Source: an uncultured Neomegalonema sp. (lineage in GTDB: Bacteria > Pseudomonadota > Alphaproteobacteria > Rhodobacterales > Rhodobacteraceae). From it: 32,817 nucleotides of DNA. Positions 15,206 through 22,674 of the stretch are shown here, in pieces. Below the pieces are notes generated by a model. The model worked only from the letters and a program-made list of their open reading frames with translations. It had not been told where the DNA came from and did not search any database. The stretch's first letter is position 1. The number at the start of each line of letters is the position of its first letter. The DNA is taken from assembly GCA_937911325.1 (NCBI GenBank), contig CALDSD010000077.1, positions 1 through 32,817 of the forward strand, written 5' to 3'. The translations under genes and the position numbers were made by a program.

Positions 15206-16045
15206 TTATCCTGCGATTGCCATGCCGGGGGTTGGGGTTGCGAACGCCTTGTTCATCTGGGCGTCCATCGCCTGGCCCTTCTTGACGTACAGGGCGCGGA
15301 TCTTGTCGTTGATCGACGGCGGAACCCTACCGGTTTTCGGGTCGGCGTGCTCCGCGCGGAGCGCTTTGATTTGCGCCTCAATCGCAGCCGGATCTTGCGG
15401 CGTATCGAACGTGTTCGGGTTGTCCCCGTCCACCATTGCAGCCTCGCCTGTGCGGTCTGCGACATCGGCGACGAACTGGAACAACGCGGCCTTGTCGCCC
15501 GTTAGCATGGCGTCCACGGTTTCGGCGTTCATGCCCAGCTTCGTGAACATGTTCTTGGCTGATGTGAGTGCGGCGGGGTTGGCCTTGGACCAATCGTCAA
15601 ACGCAGCGTCAATCGCTTCCGTCTGCGCTGTGGCGACCGCATTCAGCGTGTCTTGCATGACGCCAAACTGCGCGTCGGTCAGACCTGCCTTGTGCGCAAC
15701 GTCCGTGAATTGCTTGTAAGCGTCGTCCACGAAGTTCTCGCCAAGCTTGTTCGTGTAGCTCGCCGCGCTCTCAGGACGCCCCAGCTTGTCCCACACGGCG
15801 TTCATCGCGCCGTCCGCGCTCATGTCCTCAGGAAGCCTTAGAAGCTGCTCTGCGGGCGCTCCGTGGAGCTTGTGAAGGTTCTGCAGGCTTTCCGCCATTG
15901 CTTCGACGGATTTAAAGCCGCGGTTTTCGACGTAGCCTTTGAGCTCCGCGTTTTGGAAACTCGAGTAAAACGGCTCGTTCGGCGTAGACGGGTCTGCGGG
16001 CGTGGCCGGTTGCGCTGGCGCACCTGGCGCCGGTTCCTCACTCAT
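15206..16045 (-). CDS. Scaffolding protein
   Basis: 279 aa from MSEEPAPGAPAQ. The Pro/Ala-rich disordered start, acidic helical core (NLHKLHGAPAEQLLRLPED, WDKLGRPESAASY, AEHADPKTGRV) and a short basic C-terminal helical segment (INDKIRALYVKKGQAMD) are typical of podovirus head scaffolds, which line the procapsid and leave before packaging. I chose ATG 16045 because it overlaps the stop of the upstream gene (ATGAGTGA) and is preceded by GAAAGG. It lies two genes upstream of the major capsid. Confidence 0.82.
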   Translation of the reverse strand: MSEEPAPGAPAQPATPADPSTPNEPFYSSFQNAELKGYVENRGFKSVEAMAESLQNLHKLHGAPAEQLLRLPEDMSADGAMNAVWDKLGRPESAASYTNKLGENFVDDAYKQFTDVAHKAGLTDAQFGVMQDTLNAVATAQTEAIDAAFDDWSKANPAALTSAKNMFTKLGMNAETVDAMLTGDKAALFQFVADVADRTGEAAMVDGDNPNTFDTPQDPAAIEAQIKALRAEHADPKTGRVPPSINDKIRALYVKKGQAMDAQMNKAFATPTPGMAIAG

Positions 16046-16349
16046 GGAAAGCCTTTCGTGATTGGATATCGCGGACATTGCCCAGCGATTGGGTTATGAG
16101 CTGCTTGAGCTCGGAAAGAGCGACGCGCTTGCCCTCGTTGATCGCCATCTGAAGCGGGTCGATCGAGCCAAAGCCGCGTTTTGCGTCGCCTGAAACCTGT
16201 GCGGTGCTTCTGTGTGTGAACCAGCGCTTTTCTAACTCGCGCAACACCATGGCGCCTGAAGGCGACAGCGCACCGTCTGGACCGCAAAAGCACTCTCGAA
16301 CCGCCAGCGACACGTTGGCGATCTCGTCAGCGCGGCGATTTTTCTGCAA
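16038..16349 (-). CDS. Bbp19-like small virion protein
   Basis: 103 aa with the pattern VRECFCGPDGALVL-type helix followed by a variable loop and a terminal helical part with NEGKRVALSELKQLI. This resembles the small Bbp19-like proteins encoded next to portal genes in BPP-1-type and other podoviruses; their function is unclear. The start appears to be TTG 16349 in a TAATTG junction with the portal stop; a downstream GTG near residue 13 is an alternative. Overlap with the scaffold start suggests translational coupling. Confidence 0.7.
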   Translation of the reverse strand: MQKNRRADEIANVSLAVRECFCGPDGALSPSGAMVLRELEKRWFTHRSTAQVSGDAKRGFGSIDPLQMAINEGKRVALSELKQLITQSLGNVRDIQSRKAFHE

Positions 16350-18038
16350 TTAGATCACCGCTTCCGGCTGCGGGCCTGGCACGTTCGCGCCAATCGCTTG
16401 CGCTTCAGCGAGCGTTTTGGCCGTCTGCGCTGCGATAGGCGCAGCCTCCAGGAGTTGTGCAGCATCGTTCGCGGCCTGCTGTTGTTCTTCCATGCCCTCG
16501 ATTTCCTCGTCTGAGTACATCGCCTCTGCAGGCATACCGTTCACTTCGGCGAGGATTTCCGCGATCTTGTTGAAGTTGAACTTCGCAAAGATCTCCTGCG
16601 CCTTTTCAGGGTTCGCCTGCGCGAGCGGCGCGAGCCCTTCGAATGTGCGGAGGATCCCAATCCCACGCTCGGCATCTGCAAGACGGACCATCGGCGACTG
16701 ATATTCTATTGAAATGTCCGCCTGCTCCGCTTGCAGATACTCGATCAATTCTGGCGGCGGCTCGGGCATACGTCCTTGACGGGTCAGAATGCCCGCCGTG
16801 CGCCGAATAATGGGCGACAGAAGCTCTGTTTGAAGCCGGCCGATGACCGGCGCCATGAGCTGCCCTTGCGTCTGAGCGACCAAAAGCGCCTGCGTCGCGG
16901 TCATCTGCGGGTTTTCACGCAAGACGCGGAAGTAAGCCCCCAGAAAGCCGTCATCGATCTGATTGCGGACGCGCTCGATCATCTCCATTCCGAGCCCGAG
17001 ATCCGCCCCGGATTGCCAAGGTACAGCGAGTTGACGCCCCTGGTCATCCACTGCGCCGTAGTTGTTGGCGCCCGCGCGCAGACTGAAATCGTTTAGAATG
17101 CTGTCGTCATGAAGCAAAACGGGCGGATCAACCGTCAGCTCCGCCGCCTCGATGGTCGTTTTCGCCATCTCATTCAGCATCTTCACGTCCGGGAGGTGCG
17201 TGATCCCAGGCGATCGCCCATAAACCTCGCTCGGGCTGGTGACATACCGCGCCACCGCGTAGGGCATTTCGTGATAGCCGCCCTCTTTCACGATGCACTT
17301 GTGATCCATGCACACATAGAATTGCGCGATGGGCATCCCTGAGGGGCCTAAGCGCGTTTCGTCATAGTCCTCCCTCGGCATGACGCAGTGAAGATAGCGC
17401 GCGGTTTCGAACTCTGAGCCTGGCTTGCTGAGCGGGCCGTCAACTTTCTCTTTGATCTTGTCCGGCGTGTCGTCGCCAAAAAGCTGCAGCGCCTCGCGGT
17501 GCGTTAGCGTGAACTCGCGATTTACAACGTCCACAATCCCGTAGGCGTTCTGCGCGAAATACATCTGCGACAGGTGCGGTGCGCGGTACACGACCCCGCC
17601 CATCGGGTGCGGCTCGGTGTAAATGCAGCCCGTTCCGAACGCGAAGAGGCTCAGATATGTCTCAAACATCTGCGACGCGAAATTCGCCTGCGGGCGGTAC
17701 ATCTCTCGATGCAGACTGCCCTGCGCGTCCTCGTTGTAACGCTTAACGCTGTCGATCTCGTCGATTTGGCTGTCGCCCGAGCTCGGAACGAACCAAACCG
17801 CATTGCGGGGCGTCAACCCTGCCTCGGTAGCCGACGCCCCGCGGTTGAGCATCGAAACCGGCGCGCTGTCGTACATGAAATCCGTGCGTGTCGCGCCTTT
17901 GGCGTGCTTGCTGCGGAAATCATCGCCCCGCGGAAAATAGCGCTTGGCGCATTCTTCCCACAGGCTTTCCCAGTTGGCGCGGCCCGATGCTAACTTTTCG
18001 TGCCGACCCATAAGGTCGCGAGCGCGTGTGTCCTGCAT
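16350..18038 (-). CDS. Portal protein (T7-type head-tail connector)
   Basis: 562 aa. The N-terminus (YFPRGDDFRSKHAKGATRTDFMYDSAP) and ASATEAGLTPRNAVWF, FASQMFETYLSLFAFGTGC, PYAVARYVTSPSEVYGRSPG and the LLVAQTQGQLMAPVIGRLQTE helix are diagnostic of the head-tail connecting family that forms the dodecameric portal at one capsid vertex. The C-terminus is an Ala/Gln/Glu-rich helical barrel (EEQQQAANDAAQLLEAAP). Length is normal for the family. It starts in TAATG overlap with the 71-aa gene. Confidence 0.93.
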   Translation of the reverse strand: MQDTRARDLMGRHEKLASGRANWESLWEECAKRYFPRGDDFRSKHAKGATRTDFMYDSAPVSMLNRGASATEAGLTPRNAVWFVPSSGDSQIDEIDSVKRYNEDAQGSLHREMYRPQANFASQMFETYLSLFAFGTGCIYTEPHPMGGVVYRAPHLSQMYFAQNAYGIVDVVNREFTLTHREALQLFGDDTPDKIKEKVDGPLSKPGSEFETARYLHCVMPREDYDETRLGPSGMPIAQFYVCMDHKCIVKEGGYHEMPYAVARYVTSPSEVYGRSPGITHLPDVKMLNEMAKTTIEAAELTVDPPVLLHDDSILNDFSLRAGANNYGAVDDQGRQLAVPWQSGADLGLGMEMIERVRNQIDDGFLGAYFRVLRENPQMTATQALLVAQTQGQLMAPVIGRLQTELLSPIIRRTAGILTRQGRMPEPPPELIEYLQAEQADISIEYQSPMVRLADAERGIGILRTFEGLAPLAQANPEKAQEIFAKFNFNKIAEILAEVNGMPAEAMYSDEEIEGMEEQQQAANDAAQLLEAAPIAAQTAKTLAEAQAIGANVPGPQPEAVI

Positions 18039-18253
18039 TAGTTGCCCATGCGGTTCTTACCGCGCAAAGGGCGCACGGCGTCGCCCGCTCGATTCCGGCG
18101 ACCCGTCGCGGGGACGTAAGACGTGAGCTCCGATGCGGCGCGCGTGCCTTGGACCTTCGTGAGAAGCTGATTGCCCGTTTTGCGCGTGAGGGCTTTGCCC
18201 GCCCGTGGGCGCAACCGAATGTTTTGGCCAAAGACCAACCGCTGATCAGCCAT
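18038..18253 (-). CDS. Small basic protein between terminase and portal (71 aa)
   Basis: 71 aa, strongly basic, with a repeated Arg/Lys/Gly pattern and little predicted structure. The ribosome site AGGGGGC precedes the ATG. It sits in a position where many podoviruses have short unannotated genes, and its stop overlaps the portal start, so it is likely translated. Function unknown; nucleic-acid contact is possible from charge alone. Confidence 0.6.
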   Translation of the reverse strand: MADQRLVFGQNIRLRPRAGKALTRKTGNQLLTKVQGTRAASELTSYVPATGRRNRAGDAVRPLRGKNRMGN

Positions 18254-18262
18254 GTGCGCCCC

Positions 18263-18469
18263 CTAGTTGCCTGTGAGCGCCCGTGCGGCTGTGCTCACGC
18301 CGCCTTCAGCCTTCACCAGCTGGTTGGCGTTGCGAGACGAGAAGCGACGACGCTTTTTTTCCTCGACCGTCTCCTGCGCGTCATCGACCTGCGGGGTTTC
18401 AATCGGCTTAGGCTGCTCGATCTTCGGAGCTTTGCCGCCCCCGAAAATCTTCTTTACCGCTCCGCTCAT
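18263..18469 (-). CDS. Small protein between terminase and portal (68 aa)
   Basis: 68 aa from MSGAVKKIFGGGKAPKIEQP. I chose ATG 18469 because it overlaps the terminase stop (ATGA). The N-terminal MSGAVKKIFGGG looks like an amphipathic or membrane-touching segment; the middle is acidic and then KKRRRF-rich. Short proteins with this opening accompany terminase-portal pairs in podoviruses, role unknown. The stop is TAG. Confidence 0.7.
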   Translation of the reverse strand: MSGAVKKIFGGGKAPKIEQPKPIETPQVDDAQETVEEKKRRRFSSRNANQLVKAEGGVSTAARALTGN

Positions 18470-19869
18470 ACGAACTCGCTCCACCTGTCATGACGCATTG
18501 ATCTGCGCGGCGCCGTGCCTCGGCCTGAACGCTTCTTGGTCGCCAAATTAAACAAGTCAGTGACAGCCCAGACCGCAGCGTCGAGATTGTCAGGGCTATA
18601 ACCTGCCCTTTCCCGATCAAAATCCGGCGTCATGCTGCACATTTGATCTTCCAGAACTGGAAACGGCAGCCTGTGAATAACCTTTCCACGCCCATAAAGA
18701 GCAGCGACCGGCTCGGCTCGAATGGCCTTTCCCCTCGAGGCTTTGACCTCTTTGTAAGGTACTTTCTTGGCAAACTCGGGGTCATCGCTGATTGTGTCGC
18801 AATCTTCCGCGCGAATGACTTTTTCCACCATATCGCCGCCTTGGTTGGTTTCGGCGACGATACAATCGGCCTCATACTGCATATAAAGCGCTAACGCGAT
18901 GCGCGCCCATGAAAGCTTGCCTTCGGCTTCGTTGGTTGCGACGGGATGCTTGCCGCTCGCGTCCTCCAGGACATGGACGATCTGATTTCTATCTATGCCC
19001 GCGACCACTATGCCGACGCTATCGTACAACGCTTTTGATTTTGTGTTCGGGTCAACCGCTACAACGATCCTTACAAGATCCGAAGGCACGTCGCGAGTAG
19101 GCGAGTAGCGGATCATCGCCCGATTCCACAACGCGCCTGGAGTATCTTGCGCGTATTCGCCTTCATAGAAGCGCTTGCGCTCATTCGGCGGCATGTCGTG
19201 GAGGCTTTTGATGTACTCTTCGTCCAGCAGCGGATTGTCGCGGGGGTTCATTTTCCCGACCGCATACATGTCTTTGTCAACCGCCGCGCCCGTTGCTGGG
19301 TCTGTCCCTTGTATCCATAGGTGATGCGTCCAGTGTAGAGACGCGGTTGGGTTCAAGTCAGCGTACATTCTTTGCGGCAAAATGCCGTCCGGGGCTTGAT
19401 CACAGGGGACTTTTTGGGCAAGCCGCGACTTAAGGTTAGTGAAGATCTGATAGTCGATCTCGGACGCCTCGTTAGCGTAAATGCTGGCGTATTCTTTCCC
19501 TAAGAGCTTATCGAAGCGTTTTTCATCGTCACAGCCGCCAATCCAAACTTCCGACTGCTTTCCCGGCTCCGTCTCAATAATGAAATAGTCGTGTTCCGAG
19601 TTATATTCACATTTCACGTCGGGCCAATGCATCGCCATCACCTTCGGAAAGGTGTCCATTGCGACAGACTCTTCGCATGCGCCCTTAAACTTTCGCATTA
19701 TTAGATGGCGAGAGCCCGGCGCTAGAACAGCGCGCATCGCTATAATGCAGCAGAGAAGAAACGTCTTGCCGCTCCGAGATCCGCCGTAGATCAGCGTAAA
19801 TCGCCGCTTAAGCCCAAGAACCGTTTCGGATATCTCTTTTTGTTTGGGCGTGAGCTTATCGTAAATCAC
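18466..19869 (-). CDS. terL: Terminase large subunit
   Basis: 467 aa. The ATPase part has Walker A GGSRSGKT (29-36) and a Walker B-like strand ASIYANEASE (128-137) with the catalytic Glu (E134). The C-terminal RNase H-like nuclease has VAVDP (D273), VAETNQGG (E340) and NLDAAVWA (D430), the expected acidic triad. The protein cuts concatemeric DNA and pumps it through the portal. It starts in ATGA overlap with terS. Length and motifs appear intact. Confidence 0.95.
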   Translation of the reverse strand: MIYDKLTPKQKEISETVLGLKRRFTLIYGGSRSGKTFLLCCIIAMRAVLAPGSRHLIMRKFKGACEESVAMDTFPKVMAMHWPDVKCEYNSEHDYFIIETEPGKQSEVWIGGCDDEKRFDKLLGKEYASIYANEASEIDYQIFTNLKSRLAQKVPCDQAPDGILPQRMYADLNPTASLHWTHHLWIQGTDPATGAAVDKDMYAVGKMNPRDNPLLDEEYIKSLHDMPPNERKRFYEGEYAQDTPGALWNRAMIRYSPTRDVPSDLVRIVVAVDPNTKSKALYDSVGIVVAGIDRNQIVHVLEDASGKHPVATNEAEGKLSWARIALALYMQYEADCIVAETNQGGDMVEKVIRAEDCDTISDDPEFAKKVPYKEVKASRGKAIRAEPVAALYGRGKVIHRLPFPVLEDQMCSMTPDFDRERAGYSPDNLDAAVWAVTDLFNLATKKRSGRGTAPRRSMRHDRWSEFV

Positions 19870-20291
19870 AGCGCCGCGGTAACAGACCGATTATCTACTG
19901 TGACGTTGATAACGTTGATTGTCGCGCCGCTCTCCTTCGGCTTCCAGCCTTGTAGATCCGCTATGCCCATAATGGCGCGAATGCGCTCGCCGCCTGAGTT
20001 GTTTTCCTTGTCGTCAGCCTCACTTGCGAGCTTCAGAAGCGCGGTCTCCTTGGTCCAGGCAAAGCGCTCTAACGTGAGGTTTTTAAGCTCTTCGATCGCT
20101 TGTAAAACCTTATCATTTCTAATCAAACGCGAGGCGTTAGCTTCTAAAGCCGAGTTTGTTCCCTTGTAGCCAGCCATAGCGTAAGCCTTTGATGCTACGC
20201 CTGTTTCTACGTAAGCCATGACAAATTTTTGCTGCCGTTTCGAGAGTGCATCAAATGATGGCGTCTCTTGGGTCGGCAGAGCGTCAAGCAT
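19866..20291 (-). CDS. terS: Terminase small subunit
   Basis: 141 aa. The N-terminal part LSKRQQKFVMAYVETGVASKAYAMAGY followed by ALEANASRLIRNDKVLQAI is the helix-turn-helix unit of the Terminase_2-type small subunit, which recognises the packaging site. A central coiled part drives oligomerisation and the C-terminus ends in beta strands (INVINVTVDN). It lies directly before terL with an ATGA overlap and after a small membrane protein gene with a TAATG overlap. Confidence 0.9.
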   Translation of the reverse strand: MLDALPTQETPSFDALSKRQQKFVMAYVETGVASKAYAMAGYKGTNSALEANASRLIRNDKVLQAIEELKNLTLERFAWTKETALLKLASEADDKENNSGGERIRAIMGIADLQGWKPKESGATINVINVTVDNRSVTAAL

Positions 20292-20488
20292 TACTTCAGG
20301 AACCCTTTGATTGCGGTGGCTGCAATTTCGAAGGCGCCCATTGCGAAGGCGACAGCCGCGACGGTGCCAACGTTGATGGATGGTGCGCCTGGAACCTGCG
20401 CGAGTCCACCAGCAATAAAGCCGGCTCCGAAGATGACGGCAACGGCGGCGAGCGCCGGAACGATGTAGGGTTTCGTTTTCGGGTTCAC
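20291..20488 (-). CDS. Two-TM small membrane protein, holin candidate
   Basis: 65 aa with two hydrophobic segments (about 8-32 and 42-62), separated by a short Pro/Gly turn, and a Lys-ending tail. I chose GTG 20488 because GGAGG lies five bases upstream; the longer TTG start at 20500 has no such site. It is the first gene of the late operon. Size and topology suit a class II-type holin, but no endolysin is seen here, so this is a candidate only. Confidence 0.65.
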   Translation of the reverse strand: MNPKTKPYIVPALAAVAVIFGAGFIAGGLAQVPGAPSINVGTVAAVAFAMGAFEIAATAIKGFLK

Positions 20489-20502
20489 TCTGGCCTCCAA
20501 TG

Positions 20503-20532
20503 CAAAAAGGCCGGGCGCGATTGCGTCCAGCC
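20503..20532 (-). terminator. Intrinsic terminator at the head of the late operon
   Basis: On the minus strand GGCTGGACGC, loop AATC, GCGCCCGGCC is followed by TTTTTGC. The stem has ten positions with one G-T pair and one mismatch. It lies after the 184-aa gene and just before the late operon, so late transcription must start very close by or read through it. Confidence 0.8.
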
Positions 20533-20560
20533 TCGATAAATCCTTCCGGGGGATGGTGAA

Positions 20561-20589
20561 TTTCTGACCAATTTAAGTTTAGTTGTCAA
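20561..20589 (-). promoter_or_regulatory. Candidate late promoter with perfect TTGACA
   Basis: Minus-strand TTGACA (20589-20584) overlaps the stop of the 184-aa gene. At 17 bases spacing the -10 is CAGAAA, a poor match. The surrounding 30 bases are AT-rich, unlike the neighbours. Transcription from here would meet the terminator at 20532-20503 within about 25 bases, an arrangement like lambda pR'-tR'. Confidence 0.35.
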
Positions 20590-21140
20590 GCTGCCGCCTC
20601 ACACAAGCCCATGTGCTTTGCCGCAGCATCTAGCGCGGTGCGCAGGTGCAACAGGTCATCGGGCCATTCCCAGAGGACACAGACGCGGAGGGCCTCGCGG
20701 TAGCCGAGGTGTGAGCTCGATTCGACTTCACGTTGCATGTCGGCCCATGCGCGTTGACGGCGGGCTTTGTCGTCGGCGTCTAGCACAGGCTCCATGCCGG
20801 GAGTGTCCGGACATTTGGCGAAGGGCTTAGGGGCCCCTATGGCGGTCCTGTGGCGGTTGTAGAGGCGGCGGAACTCGTTGCCGCCCTGGTGTTGATCGTC
20901 GGTGATGCGATCGAGCCAGAGAAGACGGCCTAAGGGATCGTCGCCAAGCAAGGGCGATGCTGCCTCCTTATCCGAGATCATGCGGCCGGTTTCGTTGAAT
21001 ACCCAACGCTTGCGGGCCTTTAGAACGACCTCTTGGGTTTCCAAGATCTGCGTTAGCTCTTCGGTGCGGGTGCGCTTGCGCTGCGGGCGTCCGTTGGGCT
21101 CGCGGTGCTTTTGATGGCGGGGGCGTCCTCTGCGGCTCAT
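20586..21140 (-). CDS. Unknown protein, possible late regulator (184 aa)
   Basis: 184 aa from ATG 21140, chosen because GGAGG lies nine bases upstream; the longer frame overlaps the Tat-signal gene and looks like a shadow. The basic N-terminus MSRRGRPRHQKHREPNGRPQ (AT-hook-like RGRPRH) resembles the start of many alphaproteobacterial phage proteins of unknown role. The rest is helical, with a C-terminal LGYREALRVCVLWEW and LRTALDAAAKHMGL. It lies directly before the putative late promoter and terminator, the place of lambda Q, so an antitermination or late-activation role is a reasonable guess but nothing more. Confidence 0.7.
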   Translation of the reverse strand: MSRRGRPRHQKHREPNGRPQRKRTRTEELTQILETQEVVLKARKRWVFNETGRMISDKEAASPLLGDDPLGRLLWLDRITDDQHQGGNEFRRLYNRHRTAIGAPKPFAKCPDTPGMEPVLDADDKARRQRAWADMQREVESSSHLGYREALRVCVLWEWPDDLLHLRTALDAAAKHMGLCEAAA

Positions 21141-21187
21141 TGTTGGCCTCCGTCCTGCGCTAGGAGGGTGAAGTCTATGTCGGTCAT
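21137..21187 (-). CDS. 16-codon mini-cistron bridging two genes
   Basis: ATG 21187 overlaps the stop of the Tat-signal gene (ATGA), and its TGA overlaps the start of the 184-aa gene (ATGA). The peptide is MTDIDFTLLAQDGGQQ, and its last codons contain the GGAGG used by the next gene. It fits the start-stop tiling of this operon exactly and may exist only for translational coupling. It could also be chance. Confidence 0.35.
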   Translation of the reverse strand: MTDIDFTLLAQDGGQQ

Positions 21188-21603
21188 AGATCGTCTCCTT
21201 TGAGAATGGCGCCGACGGGGTTGTGATAGGCTTCGAATAGTCGATCGAGCGCGCTTTCTTCGGCCTCATGCTCAGCATCGCGCTTGTTGCGTTCGTCGAT
21301 CTCGCAAAGGACCTTGAACGCGTTCGACCAGGAACGCTTGTCGTGGATGTTCGCCCGAAGCGGAGTGAGTTGTTCATACCGCTGTTGCTGGGAGCGTTTG
21401 CGCCATTGCGCATCGCGCATGGCATAGAGCTTTGCCAGCTCTGGCGAGATCTCCCTTTGCACGTCCCCAACCACTTGGTTTTGATCGAGGACGCCGCCGT
21501 GCGTCGCATTCACTAGAAGCGGCGCGGCTGCCGATTGCGCCGCGGTCTTGGCGAGGGTGGGCGTAGCGAGCACTGCGCCAAGAACGGATCTTCTGGTGAT
21601 CAT
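21184..21603 (-). CDS. Unknown protein with Tat-type signal sequence (139 aa)
   Basis: 139 aa. Residues 1-28 read MITRRSVLGAVLATPTLAKT, a twin-arginine type signal (TRRSVLG, then a weakly hydrophobic stretch and Ala-rich end). The remainder is charged and helical (ISPELAKLYAMRDAQWRKRS, KVLCEIDERNKRDAEHEAEE) with no cofactor-binding motif that I recognise. Exported helical proteins in phages can act in lysis timing or at the envelope, but that is speculative. It overlaps both neighbours by ATGA junctions. Confidence 0.65.
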   Translation of the reverse strand: MITRRSVLGAVLATPTLAKTAAQSAAAPLLVNATHGGVLDQNQVVGDVQREISPELAKLYAMRDAQWRKRSQQQRYEQLTPLRANIHDKRSWSNAFKVLCEIDERNKRDAEHEAEESALDRLFEAYHNPVGAILKGDDL

Positions 21604-21788
21604 GTCTCGCCTCCGTCTTTGGGGGCGTGGGCCTCGATCTTGTCGTGTAGATCGCGCATTCTCTGCGCCATGAACTTTGGATCAAACGCCGCCTTCATCC
21701 ATGTTCCTTGCGGTAGGTCGGCGCTCATAAGGCCTTGCTCTGCGTCTTTGAGGACCTGCTTGATTTCGGTCATGAGTTCTTCAGTCAT
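21600..21788 (-). CDS. Small unknown protein (62 aa)
   Basis: 62 aa from MTEELMTEIKQVLKDAEQGL. I chose ATG 21788 because a strong AGGAGAGAGAAAG element precedes it; the longer frame covers the end of the TGT-like gene. It is helical and acidic at the start, with a KFMAQRMRDLHDKIEAH helix. No family recognised. It is coupled to the Tat-signal gene through an ATGA overlap. Confidence 0.6.
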   Translation of the reverse strand: MTEELMTEIKQVLKDAEQGLMSADLPQGTWMKAAFDPKFMAQRMRDLHDKIEAHAPKDGGET

Positions 21789-21789
21789 T

Positions 21790-21807
21790 CTTTCTCTCTC
21801 CTGATCT
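21790..21807 (-). repeat. Repeated ribosome-site leader, copy 1
   Basis: The 18 bases AGATCAGGAGAGAGAAAG (minus strand) sit directly before the ATG of the 62-aa gene. The identical 18 bases recur at 22645-22662 before the zinc-ribbon gene, and a shorter version (AGATCAGGAGGGAAAAGG) precedes the PP-loop gene at about 23416-23434. It works as a strong Shine-Dalgarno cassette. Confidence 0.7.
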
Positions 21808-22492
21808 ACGCTGCGAATAAGTCGGATTGCTTTGCGGGGGCTTGCCAGTCCGGCGAGGTGTTCGCGGCGTCCCATCGTTCCGCCATCGATTTCGCTGTAT
21901 TCTGTGGGCGATTGTGGTTTTGCGCGACGTCGGTGCTATCGACAGACGCGAACGGCCATTCGCAGCGGCTGAGCTGCATTCCCCGCAACATATGCACCCA
22001 CGGCCAACGCTGGTGACGAGACGCTACAGCGTTAAAAGCTTCGTCCATTCGAGCGCACCAGCCGGGCGACAGAATTTGCCAGTAGTCGCCAGTTGACCCG
22101 ATGCACACGCGCTGCCAGCCATCACAGAGCCGCAAAAGGCGATCTATCGGCTCGTCCATGTGCCACACAGGGGCGCCCCGTTGGCCGAACGGCCATTCAT
22201 TTACCAGCGCGTCCTGCATCTGAGACCCTGCATCGATCTCGTCGGGGATGACTGCCCAGGTTGTGGGGTAATCGAGCCAGAGATCGCACCAATCGTAAAA
22301 CGCGGCCCAATCTGTTTCTTTGCCTTTTGTGAATTTGGAAAATGCGCCGTTATCGAGCATGACGCTCTGGCCAATCTGATGACAGGTCGCGGCTTGCTCG
22401 GGTCGCGCATGAGACACGCAGAAATGCCTACCCGCAAGCGTCGCCAAGACGGATCGCGGCGTGATTGGCGTCCCGTGGTAATGAATCGTCAT
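21806..22492 (-). CDS. TGT/DpdA-like (queuine tRNA-ribosyltransferase-like) protein
   Basis: 228 aa from ATG 22492, which overlaps the stop of the zinc-ribbon gene (ATGA) and follows GAGGCG. The fold and motifs look like the tRNA-guanine transglycosylase superfamily: MLDNGAFS (45-52, like the DSGGF nucleophile/base-binding loop), AVIPDEID (80-87), VCIGSTGDY (129-137) and ASVDSTDVAQNH (182-193). Relatives are found in many phages; DpdA members insert 7-deazaguanines into DNA, others act on tRNA. It is shorter than canonical TGT (~370 aa). Neighbours (PP-loop protein, methyltransferase) favour a nucleic-acid modification role. The actual substrate cannot be told from sequence. Confidence 0.7.
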   Translation of the reverse strand: MTIHYHGTPITPRSVLATLAGRHFCVSHARPEQAATCHQIGQSVMLDNGAFSKFTKGKETDWAAFYDWCDLWLDYPTTWAVIPDEIDAGSQMQDALVNEWPFGQRGAPVWHMDEPIDRLLRLCDGWQRVCIGSTGDYWQILSPGWCARMDEAFNAVASRHQRWPWVHMLRGMQLSRCEWPFASVDSTDVAQNHNRPQNTAKSMAERWDAANTSPDWQAPAKQSDLFAA

Positions 22493-22644
22493 CTGTTCGC
22501 CTCGTTCCATTTGGCGATGGCTGGCGAGCGCCCCGGCGCTTCTATTTTGTTTTCACATTGGCGGCACTGAACAACCGCTTTTCCATTGCCGCTGGTGACA
22601 GTCGCACCAGACCCGCAGCGCTTACAGGCTTCAAGCGTTCCCAT
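22489..22644 (-). CDS. Lar-like zinc-ribbon protein (51 aa)
   Basis: 51 aa: MGTLEACKRCGSGATV ... VVQCRQCENKIEAPGRSPA IAKWNEANR. Two CxxC knuckles (7-10 and 27-30) followed by a terminal AIAKWN are the hallmarks of small Lar-type (restriction alleviation) zinc ribbons, in which the Ala-Ile-x-x-Trp-Asn end is conserved. Lar proteins modify type I restriction-modification balance in favour of the phage. The gene has the repeated 18-base ribosome-site leader in front and ends in ATGA overlap with the TGT-like gene. Function by motif only. Confidence 0.65.
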   Translation of the reverse strand: MGTLEACKRCGSGATVTSGNGKAVVQCRQCENKIEAPGRSPAIAKWNEANR

Positions 22645-22662
22645 CTTTCTCTCTCCTGATCT
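22645..22662 (-). repeat. Repeated ribosome-site leader, copy 2
   Basis: Identical over 18 bases to the element at 21790-21807 and placed directly before the ATG of the zinc-ribbon gene. Confidence 0.7.
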
Positions 22663-22674
22663 GTGCGAGGCGGT

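Noticed and set aside
1777-20500. Genome-wide recoding of TAG as a sense codon, suggested by the nozzle TAG
   Set aside because: TAG is the terminal codon of several genes here (774-aa, 916-aa, 65-aa, 68-aa and GNAT-like), each at a tight gene junction.
20586-21509. 307-codon version of the 184-aa gene
   Set aside because: The first ~120 codons are out of frame over the Tat-signal gene with shadow composition; the ATG at 21140 has a proper GGAGG.
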